From NCBI GenBank assembly GCA_030596225.1, contig JAUVKO010000153.1:1-5476 (forward strand): DNA of 5,476 nt. Direction: 5' to 3'. This DNA comes from Fidelibacterota bacterium (GTDB taxonomy: Bacteria; Fidelibacterota; UBA8477; JABMPR01). The notes beneath the pieces were generated by a model. It worked only from the letters and a program-made list of their open reading frames with translations. It ran no database searches and had not been told where the DNA came from. Made by a program: the position numbers and the translations under genes. Shown in pieces: positions 1-4,538 of the stretch (position 1 is the stretch's first letter; each line of letters opens with the position of its first letter).

Positions 1-479
1 TCCAGATCATTGATCATCCACTTTTTGAAAATGCTTTGAATGTAATGCAGGGAGAGAAGCGGATCGGTGTACTGGGGGACCTGAAGGAATTTGATAAAGA
101 GTCCAATAAAATACTGGGTGTTTATGCAGAGGTCTATATACCTTCAAATCTTGGACTGGATCACATGATTGAATATGAGAAAGTTTCCGTATTTCCAACT
201 GTGGAACGTGATCTTTCCATCATGATAGATGCAAATGTAATTTATTCTGACTTAGATAAAGTCATTAAGGAAAAATCCGGTAAGTACTTAATATATAGCC
301 GCTTATACGATATCTATGAAGGAAAATCTATTGCAAGTGGCAAAAAAAGTCTTACATTTAGACTGGTTTTTCAAAATCAAAAGAGAACGCTTACTGAAAA
401 AGAGATCGATAAGGATTTCAAGCGGATTCTCAGAGGATTGGAAGACGCGTTTAACGCCACATTAAGAAAGGCAATTTAG
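1..479 (+). CDS. pheT: Phenylalanyl-tRNA synthetase beta subunit, C-terminal part (5' end outside window)
   Basis: Only the last 158 codons are present; the frame is open from base 3 to the TAG at 477-479. The enzyme is the cytoplasmic alpha2-beta2 tetramer that charges tRNA-Phe, and this end of the beta chain carries the ferredoxin-fold anticodon-binding domain (FDX-ACB, B8). That domain is recognisable from the segment FPTVERDLSIMID, matching the usual FPxxxRDLxxxVD, and from SLTFRLVFQNQKRTLTEKEI, followed by a helix ending in ATLR, the normal PheT terminus. The residues before it (beginning DHPLFENALNVMQGEKRIGVLG) fit the end of the catalytic-like core. The stop overlaps the GTG of the next gene by one base, so the two are probably translationally coupled. 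Nothing suggests damage. Identification is from family motifs seen by eye and is secure. Confidence 0.96.
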   Translation, partial: QIIDHPLFENALNVMQGEKRIGVLGDLKEFDKESNKILGVYAEVYIPSNLGLDHMIEYEKVSVFPTVERDLSIMIDANVIYSDLDKVIKEKSGKYLIYSRLYDIYEGKSIASGKKSLTFRLVFQNQKRTLTEKEIDKDFKRILRGLEDAFNATLRKAI

Positions 480-682
480 TGATCGATGACGCCCTAAGTA
501 AGTTTGAAGACAAGGTGAGATTGCTGGTTGCCCATGTGAGCTTATTAAAAAAAGAAAACCTTTCCCTTCGTAATCAGATCATAGAGCGCTCCGCAGATGG
601 TGCAATTGGTAATAAAGTTGCCGTGCGTGGTAAGCTAAATGGTTTAATTGAAATGATTGATGCGGAGCTGGAAGTTTTATGA
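479..682 (+). CDS. Small ZapB-like coiled-coil protein (67 aa)
   Basis: A GTG start at 479 overlaps the pheT TAG by one base; an AGAAAGG ribosome-binding site at 465-471 lies 7 bases upstream. The protein has no membrane segment. Residues about 5-37 form a charged, leucine-rich helix with heptad spacing (VRLLVAHVSLLKKENLSLRN), as expected of a coiled coil. The last 17 residues (VRGKLNGLIEMIDAELEVL region) form a second amphipathic helix ending in the LIxxID pattern I associate with the small protein encoded before zapA in FCB bacteria. By position (pheT – this gene – zapA) and build it resembles ZapB, the small coiled-coil partner of ZapA at the division ring, but such short sequences are too low in information to prove homology. 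The function is therefore inferred from context. The ATG of a 12-codon reading frame overlaps its stop (ATGA at 679-682). Confidence 0.8.
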   Translation: MIDDALSKFEDKVRLLVAHVSLLKKENLSLRNQIIERSADGAIGNKVAVRGKLNGLIEMIDAELEVL

Positions 683-717
683 CGCGAATTCTAGCCATGT
701 GCGAAACGAATAAGTGA
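679..717 (+). other. Candidate 12-codon coupling mini-ORF between the ZapB-like gene and zapA
   Basis: A 12-codon frame (MTRILAMCETNK) begins with an ATG at 679 that overlaps the upstream stop as ATGA and ends with a TGA at 715-717 that overlaps the zapA GTG as GTGA (714-717). It therefore bridges the 31-bp gap exactly with two four-base stop/start overlaps. zapA has no recognisable Shine-Dalgarno sequence, so ribosomes finishing this frame could re-initiate on zapA. The geometry is seen directly. That it is translated is inference, and it could be chance; the peptide itself shows no known features. Confidence 0.3.
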
Positions 718-1025
718 ACGATGTAATGAACACACTGGATAATAATACGGTACAAGTTACTATTTACGGCAAGTCTTACACCATTAAGGGTAAGGCAGAT
801 TCAACTTATATCAGTGGTGTTGCTGATTACGTCGATATGAAAATGAGAGAAGTCGATGATGGTTCTAATTCTGCTCAAGCTGAGGGGAAGGTGGCCATTT
901 TAGCGGGAATGAATATTACAGATGAACTGTTCTCAGCCCGACACGAGAAAGAAAAAATAGTGGATAGATTCGATGAGCGCATTCAAGCGCTTACCGATCT
1001 CATCGACGAAACACTTAGCACCTAG
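714..1025 (+). CDS. zapA: Cell division protein ZapA
   Basis: This 103-residue protein fits the ZapA family (usually 85-110 residues), which binds and bundles FtsZ filaments at the cytokinetic ring. The N-terminal segment VQVTIYGKSYTIKGKADSTY is the typical beta hairpin of the globular domain. SGVADYVDMKMREV is the first helix, and residues from about 57 (AEGKVAILAGMNITDELF) to the end form the long dimerisation helix, whose VAILAGMNITDEL stretch is the family's most conserved part. The start is either the GTG at 714, which overlaps the stop of a 12-codon frame, or the ATG at 726 (99 residues). Neither has a clear ribosome-binding site, so the start is not settled. Lying between a ZapB-like gene and rny supports the call. 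The TAG stop is at 1023-1025, immediately at the edge of a direct repeat. Confidence 0.92.
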   Translation: MNDVMNTLDNNTVQVTIYGKSYTIKGKADSTYISGVADYVDMKMREVDDGSNSAQAEGKVAILAGMNITDELFSARHEKEKIVDRFDERIQALTDLIDETLST

Positions 1026-1040
1026 GCATAGAATTCCAAA
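1024..1040 (+). repeat. Direct repeat copy 1 upstream of rny
   Basis: The sequence AGGCATAGAATTCCAAA starts within the zapA stop codon and recurs at 1073-1090 with a single extra T (AGGCATAGAATTTCCAAA). The two copies start 49 bp apart and flank a hairpin. Each holds TAGAAT, which differs from TATAAT at one base, but neither has a convincing -35 box. Confidence 0.7.
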
Positions 1041-1043
1041 TTA

Positions 1044-1059
1044 CGGTGTGATCGCACCG
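1044..1059 (+). promoter_or_regulatory. Short hairpin or operator-like inverted repeat before rny
   Basis: CGGTG at 1044-1048 pairs with CACCG at 1055-1059; a G·T pair inside extends the stem to six pairs around the loop GATC. It is not followed by a run of T, so a simple Rho-independent terminator is unlikely. It sits between the two copies of a direct repeat in the only real gap of the operon, so it could be a transcript-processing or protein-binding site. The function is inferred from position only. Confidence 0.4.
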
Positions 1060-1072
1060 GATTTCTGTATTC

Positions 1073-1090
1073 AGGCATAGAATTTCCAAA
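1073..1090 (+). repeat. Direct repeat copy 2 upstream of rny
   Basis: This is the second copy of the repeat that starts at 1024, with one inserted T. It ends 30 bases before the preferred rny start codon. Confidence 0.7.
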
Positions 1091-1120
1091 GGTCTTCATT
1101 CTATATGAAAGGTGGAACCT

Positions 1121-2677
1121 ATGGATCTCACTCAAATCTTCCCGGTTGTAGCAGTAATGCTGGGATTTGGTATCGCAATACCCCTTGTATCATACTCCTA
1201 TAAAAAGAATGCTAAAAATGCCGGGACCCTTGGAGAACAGATCATTGCATCTGCTGAAAAGGAAGCTCGCTCTATTATCAAAGAGAAAGAACTGGAAGCT
1301 AAGGATGAGTCAATAAAGATCATTCAGAAGGCAAATATTGAAGCTCAGGAAAAGTTGCAAGAGGTCCGTGAGTCCCAACGGAATATCTCTAATCGTGAGA
1401 TGAAACTGGATAACAAATCTGAAAATCTGGACCGCAAGGAACTTGAGATCAGAAAAGTTGAAGCCCAGGTATCTCAGGAGCTTAAAGAAGTTGAGATTGA
1501 GAAAATCAGCTATGATAAACTGGTTGAGGAAGAGAATCAGAAACTAGAACACATTGCTCGGATGACTAAGGATGAAGCCAAAAATACGCTCATTGAGAAC
1601 ATGAAGGAAATTGCCCTTGTTGAGGCCTCAGTAGTTACCAAACAAATAAAAGATAGTGCTATTGCTAATGCTACTAAAGAGGCGAATAAGATTGTCATTT
1701 CAGCGATTCAGCGCTCAGCTGCAGATCATACAGCTGAATCTACAGTATCTGTCGTAGAATTGCCATCTGATCAGATGAAAGGTCGTGTCATCGGGCGTGA
1801 GGGAAGAAATATCCGAACCTTTGAACAACTCACTGGAGTGGAACTGATTGTAGATGATACTCCGGAGGCAGTTGTTCTCTCGGGATTTGATCCTGTACGC
1901 CGTGAAATTGCCAGGGTTGCTTTAACAAATCTGGTCCAGGATGGGCGGATTCATCCGGCACGCATTGAAGAAATGATCAAAAAAGCTACTAAAGATGTTG
2001 ATGAGGAGATGAGAATAGCAGCTGAGGAGGCTCTGGCGGAGTTGCATCTGCCGGCTTTTCATGCTCAGATCATGAAGCTTATCGGTCGTTTGAAATATAG
2101 GACCAGTTATGGTCAGAATATTTTGAAGCATAGTATTGAAGTGGGCTGGTTAACCGGCCTGATGGCTGCTGAACTGAATATGGATGGTGTGCTAGCTCGC
2201 CGGGCTGGATTTCTACACGATATTGGGAAGGCCATTGATAGAAATACTGATGGTACCCACGCCTTGATCGGTGGTGAGTATGCCCGGAAATATGGTGAAC
2301 CTGATGCAGTTATTAATGCTATTGAATCCCATCATGAAGAAGTCCCCATGACTGGACCCATATCGGCTTTAGTTCAGTCTGCAGATGCTATTAGCGGTTC
2401 TCGGCGCGGTGCTCGCGGTGATACCTTGGAGAGTTATATCAAGCGACTCCGGAATCTTGAGGGAATTGCCACAGGCTTTGAGGGTGTATCAAAATCTTAT
2501 GCCATCCAAGCAGGACGCGAAGTCCGTGTTATGGTTGAAAGTGACAAGATAGACGATTTAAAGGCTCAGAGTTTAAGTTTGGATATTGCCGGTAAAATTG
2601 AGGATGAAATGACTTATCCCGGGCAGATCAAGGTCGTTGTGATTCGTGAATCGAGGAATACCGCCATTGCCAAATAA
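1121..2677 (+). CDS. rny: Ribonuclease Y (membrane-anchored endoribonuclease)
   Basis: RNase Y is a membrane-tethered endoribonuclease that starts mRNA decay in bacteria lacking RNase E. With the ATG at 1121 the protein has 518 residues, close to the ~520 of Bacillus subtilis RNase Y. Residues about 4-23 are one hydrophobic anchor. Residues about 30-195 are a long charged coiled coil rich in Glu, Lys and Gln. Residues about 209-270 are a KH RNA-binding domain with the GREG loop at 225-228. An HD domain follows, with His337, the His366-Asp367 pair in FLHDIGKA, His404-His405 and Asp422, so the metal site looks intact. The C-terminal block to PGQIKVVVIRES is typical. An AAAGGTGG ribosome-binding site at 1108-1115 is well placed for ATG 1121; an in-frame GTG at 1112 overlaps that site and is less likely. 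The 3' end overlaps folD. Confidence 0.97.
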   Translation: MDLTQIFPVVAVMLGFGIAIPLVSYSYKKNAKNAGTLGEQIIASAEKEARSIIKEKELEAKDESIKIIQKANIEAQEKLQEVRESQRNISNREMKLDNKSENLDRKELEIRKVEAQVSQELKEVEIEKISYDKLVEEENQKLEHIARMTKDEAKNTLIENMKEIALVEASVVTKQIKDSAIANATKEANKIVISAIQRSAADHTAESTVSVVELPSDQMKGRVIGREGRNIRTFEQLTGVELIVDDTPEAVVLSGFDPVRREIARVALTNLVQDGRIHPARIEEMIKKATKDVDEEMRIAAEEALAELHLPAFHAQIMKLIGRLKYRTSYGQNILKHSIEVGWLTGLMAAELNMDGVLARRAGFLHDIGKAIDRNTDGTHALIGGEYARKYGEPDAVINAIESHHEEVPMTGPISALVQSADAISGSRRGARGDTLESYIKRLRNLEGIATGFEGVSKSYAIQAGREVRVMVESDKIDDLKAQSLSLDIAGKIEDEMTYPGQIKVVVIRESRNTAIAK

Positions 2678-3554
2678 TCCACTGATTCTGCGAGGCAAGG
2701 ATGTTTCAACTGCCATAAAAGCTGAGCTTGCCACCCGTATTGCTGCTTTAGACCAGCAGGGGGTTAAACCCGGTTTAACAGCTATTCTGGTCGGGGAAGA
2801 CCCGGCATCTCAGGTTTATATTCGTTCCAAGGAACGTCAGAGTGGAAAATTAGGGTTTAATTCTCAAGTATTGCGCTTGCCGGAAAGAACTTCTGAAAAG
2901 GAGCTCCTGGCTCTTATCAATAAATTGAATGCTGACAAAGCTGTGCATGGCATTCTAGTGCAACTCCCACTGCCAAAGCATATTGACGAGCAGCGTGTAA
3001 TTGAATCCATTGATCCAGACAAGGATGTAGATGGTTTCCATCCGGTTAGTGTTGGTAAACTAGTGCTTGGTTTGGAAGGCTTTGTTTCATGCACACCTGC
3101 TGGAATCCTGGAGATTCTACGTTATTATGATATTGAGACTCAGGGGAAACACGTAGTCATTGTCGGTCGATCCAATATTGTGGGTAAGCCAATGGCTAAT
3201 CTCATGATCCAGAAACGTCCTTTGGGTAACTCAACGGTGACTTTGGTTCACACAAGGACTCCTGATATGGCTTACCACACTCGCCAAGCGGATATACTGA
3301 TAGCTGCTGCTGGCGTCCCGGAGTTTATCGATGTGGATATGATCAAAGCAGGAGCTGTCGTCATTGATGTTGGCATTAATCGCATTGATGACCCCGGATC
3401 TGAAAAAGGTTATCGTTTAGTGGGTGATGTGAATTACAACTCAGTTTTAAATAAAGTATCTGCAATCACACCGGTACCGGGGGGAGTGGGTGTCATGACC
3501 ATTGCCATGTTGCTCTCAAATACAGTAAAATCAGCGGAGAATAGCTTAAAATAG
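2667..3554 (+). CDS. folD: Bifunctional methylenetetrahydrofolate dehydrogenase / methenyltetrahydrofolate cyclohydrolase
   Basis: FolD interconverts 5,10-methylene-, 5,10-methenyl- and 10-formyl-tetrahydrofolate in the cytoplasm, using NADP, and supplies one-carbon units for purine and formyl-Met synthesis. Numbered from 2667, the active-site residues are Tyr51 and Lys55 (in YIRSK), Gln99 (in GILVQLPLP) and Asp122 (in KDVDGFHP), one higher than in E. coli. The Rossmann motif GRSNIVGKP is at 167-175, VIDVGIN follows, and PGGVGVMT at 271-278 closes the enzyme. The start is uncertain. TTG 2667 has GAGGA at 2653-2657 nine bases upstream and gives 295 residues. An in-frame GTG at 2646 with AAGGT upstream gives 302. 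Family alignment would begin only near residue 6, which favours the shorter form. Both starts lie inside the 3' end of rny (overlap 11 or 32 bp), implying co-transcription. No terminator is evident downstream. Confidence 0.96.
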   Translation: MPNNPLILRGKDVSTAIKAELATRIAALDQQGVKPGLTAILVGEDPASQVYIRSKERQSGKLGFNSQVLRLPERTSEKELLALINKLNADKAVHGILVQLPLPKHIDEQRVIESIDPDKDVDGFHPVSVGKLVLGLEGFVSCTPAGILEILRYYDIETQGKHVVIVGRSNIVGKPMANLMIQKRPLGNSTVTLVHTRTPDMAYHTRQADILIAAAGVPEFIDVDMIKAGAVVIDVGINRIDDPGSEKGYRLVGDVNYNSVLNKVSAITPVPGGVGVMTIAMLLSNTVKSAENSLK

Positions 3555-3636
3555 ATTGTCATGGCTATTGGGGATGATACTTTAACACGTTTTTAAAATG
3601 TCTTGCTGAGGCTCGACCAATAGGGAGAGGGACTCG

Positions 3637-3670
3637 CCTGCCTTCGCCAAAGCGGCTACGCGCAGGCAGG
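3637..3670 (+). repeat. REP-like imperfect hairpin H1
   Basis: CCTGCC at 3637-3642 is complementary to GGCAGG at 3665-3670, enclosing a partly self-complementary 22-base middle (CGCC…GCGGC…GCG). The TTCGCC and AGGCAGG wording resembles GC-rich palindromic repeats scattered between genes in many bacterial genomes. It lies 82 bp after folD and is not followed by a T run, so it is better called a repeat-type palindrome than a terminator. Confidence 0.5.
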
Positions 3671-3701
3671 AAGTATGACATTTACTAGAAAAAATATTCG
3701 T

Positions 3702-3728
3702 TCGCCTACGCTCACTGAGCTTCGGCGA
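3702..3728 (+). repeat. Two-tier hairpin H2
   Basis: The outer 5-bp stem is TCGCC (3702-3706) with GGCGA (3724-3728). It is followed by a 3×3 internal loop (TAC/TTC), an inner 4-bp stem GCTC/GAGC and a three-base loop ACT. The plan (outer stem, 3×3 interruption, inner stem, triloop) is shared with hairpins at 3748-3774 and 4066-4098 despite different stem sequences. Confidence 0.6.
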
Positions 3729-3747
3729 GACACGTGCCCGTAGCTTC

Positions 3748-3774
3748 CGGCGTCGTTCCTTCGGAACTATGCCG
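3748..3774 (+). repeat. Two-tier hairpin H3
   Basis: The outer stem is CGGC (3748-3751) with GCCG (3771-3774), followed by a 3×3 interruption (GTC/TAT), an inner 5-bp stem GTTCC/GGAAC (3755-3759 and 3763-3767) and the triloop TTC. It is the same 27-base length and layout as the hairpin at 3702-3728. The stretch 3750-3768 also matches 4025-4043 on the other strand at 16 of 19 positions. Confidence 0.6.
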
Positions 3775-3780
3775 AGACAA

Positions 3781-3811
3781 GTCCGTCTTCGTCCTTCGAA
3801 CTTCGCCGGAC
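3781..3811 (+). repeat. REP-like imperfect hairpin H4
   Basis: GTCCG (3781-3785) pairs with CGGAC (3807-3811). The middle holds several TTCG blocks, and TTCG (3788-3791) can pair with CGAA (3797-3800), giving an asymmetric inner stem. It is followed by ACAGGCAG, echoing the AGGCAGG of the hairpin at 3637-3670. Confidence 0.45.
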
Positions 3812-3831
3812 AGGCAGCTTCGCTACGGAGT

Positions 3832-3860
3832 TTGAAATTTGCGAAAATAGCAGTGATAAT
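3832..3860 (+). promoter_or_regulatory. Sigma-70-type promoter of tRNA-Arg
   Basis: TTGAAA at 3832-3837 (-35, one or two bases from TTGACA) and GATAAT at 3855-3860 (-10, one base from TATAAT) are separated by exactly 17 bp. Transcription would begin near 3867, about 10 bases before the tRNA. An inverted repeat CAGTG (3851-3855) / CACTG (3864-3868) straddles the -10 box and could be a protein-binding site. The boxes are seen; their activity is inferred. Confidence 0.7.
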
Positions 3861-3877
3861 GACCACTGTTTCATAAT

Positions 3878-3951
3878 GCGCCCGTAGCTCAGCTGGATAG
3901 AGCGCTTGCCTCCGGAGCAAGAGGCCACAGGTTCGAATCCTGTCGGGCGTA
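3878..3951 (+). tRNA. tRNA-Arg (anticodon CCG)
   Basis: A full cloverleaf of 74 nt is present. It has acceptor 3878-3884 with 3944-3950, D arm GCTC/GAGC with AGCTGGATA loop, anticodon stem CTTGC/GCAAG, loop CTCCGGA with anticodon CCG at 3912-3914, a five-base variable loop, T stem ACAGG/CCTGT with loop TTCGAAT, and discriminator A at 3951. It reads the arginine codon CGG. CCA is not encoded. The first pair is an unusual G·U (G3878·T3950) where G·C is common. The last 16 bases are repeated exactly downstream with the same T, so the wobble predates or was copied with the duplication. It has its own promoter upstream; no clear terminator follows directly. Confidence 0.97.
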
Positions 3952-3953
3952 CT
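3936..3953 (+). repeat. att-like direct repeat, copy at the tRNA-Arg 3' end
   Basis: The 18 bases AATCCTGTCGGGCGTACT cover the end of the T loop, the T-stem 3' strand, the acceptor 3' strand, the discriminator and two flanking bases. An exact copy lies 114 bp further on at 4050-4067. Exact duplication of a tRNA 3' end is the usual mark of integrase-type insertion at a tRNA, where the incoming copy restores the gene. No integrase gene is visible here. Confidence 0.8.
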
Positions 3954-3998
3954 CTCAAACACTATACCTGTGGCTAAAAGGGATTCAAGCGTTCGATC
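3945..3998 (+). repeat. 54-bp imperfect repeat, copy A (tRNA flank)
   Basis: It starts with GGGCGTAC in the tRNA acceptor 3' strand and runs to GTTCGATC. It aligns without gaps to 4485-4538, 44 of 54 bases identical by hand count, with long identical cores (ATACCTGTGGCTAAA, CGTTCGATC). The mismatches fall mostly at codon positions 1 and 2 of the only shared open frame, so this is nucleotide rather than protein similarity. The two copies bracket the GIY-YIG gene. Confidence 0.75.
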
Positions 3999-4024
3999 CG
4001 GAGCACCGCGGAGGAAGGCGAGGG

Positions 4025-4043
4025 AGTCCGGAAGGGACGACGC
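4025..4043 (-). repeat. Inverted copy of the hairpin H3 core
   Basis: The reverse complement of 4025-4043 (GCGTCGTCCCTTCCGGACT) matches 3750-3768 (GCGTCGTTCCTTCGGAACT) at 16 of 19 positions. The tRNA gene therefore lies between two inverted copies of one GC-rich segment, about 280 bp apart. The surrounding purine-rich stretch 4001-4040 shows no reading frame or RNA gene I can name. Confidence 0.45.
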
Positions 4044-4049
4044 TCAGCC

Positions 4050-4067
4050 AATCCTGTCGGGCGTACT
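4050..4067 (+). repeat. att-like direct repeat, second copy of the tRNA-Arg 3' end
   Basis: This is an exact 18-base copy of 3936-3953. There is no tRNA 5' half before it; the preceding 50 bases are GC-rich and purine-rich and do not fold with it into a cloverleaf. It could supply an alternative 3' half to the upstream tRNA 5' half. It runs straight into the hairpin starting at 4066. Confidence 0.8.
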
Positions 4068-4108
4068 TATCTACGCCCCTGTAAGGGGCTACGATAAGCA
4101 AGCTTATC
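4066..4108 (+). promoter_or_regulatory. Strong two-tier hairpin H5 with an overlapping alternative stem
   Basis: CTTATC (4066-4071) pairs with GATAAG (4093-4098) around a 3×3 TAC/TAC interruption and a perfect inner stem GCCCCT/AGGGGC (4075-4080 and 4084-4089) with triloop GTA. The same GATAAG also starts a palindrome, GATAAGCAAGCTTATC (4093-4108), so it can pair upstream or downstream but not both. No T run follows. It may end or protect the tRNA-side transcript, or act in the leader of the nuclease gene 89 bases further on. Pairing is seen; the role is inferred. Confidence 0.55.
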
Positions 4109-4196
4109 ACCGTCTTTCAGCTAAATGACACAGATAGTCGGCAAGCAAGCCCCATCATAGCGAGTCAAACAATAGCTTACATAAGGGTCGATATTT

Positions 4197-4448
4197 ATGT
4201 CAAACACAGATTGGCATGTCTATGTAATTCATTCACATGAAAAATTGACTTACATTGGGATGACTAAAGATTTAAAACGCAGGCTAGATGAGCATAATTC
4301 TGGTATGAGTAAATGGACTCGTCGTGGGACCAATTGGAGATTGGTTTATTGGGAAAAGTATAATTCAGCTATGGAAGCACGAACACGAGAAAGGTATTTC
4401 AAAAATACAGCTGGTCGTGAATGGCTAAAACGTAGAGGCTATTTATAA
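4197..4448 (+). CDS. Small stand-alone GIY-YIG nuclease domain protein (83 aa)
   Basis: The protein is a single GIY-YIG endonuclease domain (the URI/UvrC N-terminal type). The GIY half is degenerate as YVI at residues 9-11; the YIG half is exact at 19-21, followed by the DLKRRLDEHNSG helix with Arg29 and His33, then WRLVYWEKY and the EARTRERYFK helix with Glu65. These are the usual catalytic positions (two Tyr, Arg, Glu), so it looks active. It has no UvrC-like repair domains and no visible DNA-binding module beyond a basic C-terminus (KRRG). ATG 4197 has AAGGG at 4183-4187 nine bases upstream, and an in-frame stop at 4182 rules out extension. It sits alone between a duplicated tRNA end and a matching 54-bp repeat. 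Family members range from phage and homing-type enzymes to uncharacterised stand-alone proteins; substrate and role are unknown. The DNA is poorer in GC than its flanks. Confidence 0.88.
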   Translation: MSNTDWHVYVIHSHEKLTYIGMTKDLKRRLDEHNSGMSKWTRRGTNWRLVYWEKYNSAMEARTRERYFKNTAGREWLKRRGYL

Positions 4449-4459
4449 TTCTGTCTTTA

Positions 4460-4484
4460 CCTATCGTAACAGAGTGAAGATAGG
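4460..4484 (+). terminator. Weak hairpin after the GIY-YIG gene
   Basis: CCTATC (4460-4465) pairs with GATAGG (4479-4484) across a 13-base loop, 11 bases after the stop codon. There is no T run, so terminator activity is doubtful. It abuts the start of the 54-bp repeat copy B. Confidence 0.25.
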
Positions 4485-4538
4485 GGGCGTACCACTAAAC
4501 CTTATACCTGTGGCTAAACTGGATTCTAACGTTCGATC
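4485..4538 (+). repeat. 54-bp imperfect repeat, copy B (after the GIY-YIG gene)
   Basis: It matches 3945-3998 without gaps at 44 of 54 positions. It opens with GGGCGTAC, the end of the tRNA-Arg acceptor strand plus one base, giving a third copy of that octamer in the island (3945, 4059, 4485). It is not preceded by any more tRNA sequence. It probably marks the far boundary of a duplicated or inserted segment holding the nuclease gene. Confidence 0.75.

Noticed and set aside
1026..1110. 6S RNA after zapA, by analogy with the E. coli zapA–ssrS order
   Set aside because: The gap is under 100 bp and lacks the long bulged helix; 6S RNA is about 180 nt.
1922..2131. Minus-strand frames inside rny, folD (2864-3094), pheT (7-198) and tpl (4756-5239)
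   Set aside because: They are antisense to clearly conserved genes, with no family features or ribosome-binding sites of their own.
3555..3600. Rho-independent terminator after folD (a run of T at about 3590)
   Set aside because: The T run is not preceded by a GC-rich stem, and the flanking TTTAA/TTAAA pairing is too weak.
3582..3962. Two overlapping minus-strand frames covering the hairpin region and the tRNA, one reading RPTGFEPVASCSGGKRSI
   Set aside because: The recognisable part is the antisense translation of the tRNA-Arg gene, a well-known spurious protein pattern; the rest is translated palindromes.
4001..4067. A second, degenerate tRNA-Arg gene ending at the duplicated 3' end
   Set aside because: Only the 3' 16 bases match; the preceding bases give no acceptor 5' strand, D arm or anticodon arm.
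3952..4485. Group I intron with a GIY-YIG homing endonuclease
   Set aside because: The tRNA is uninterrupted and complete. ACAGATAGTC near 4130 resembles the S element, but I found no matching GACTA-type R element or P3-P7 core.
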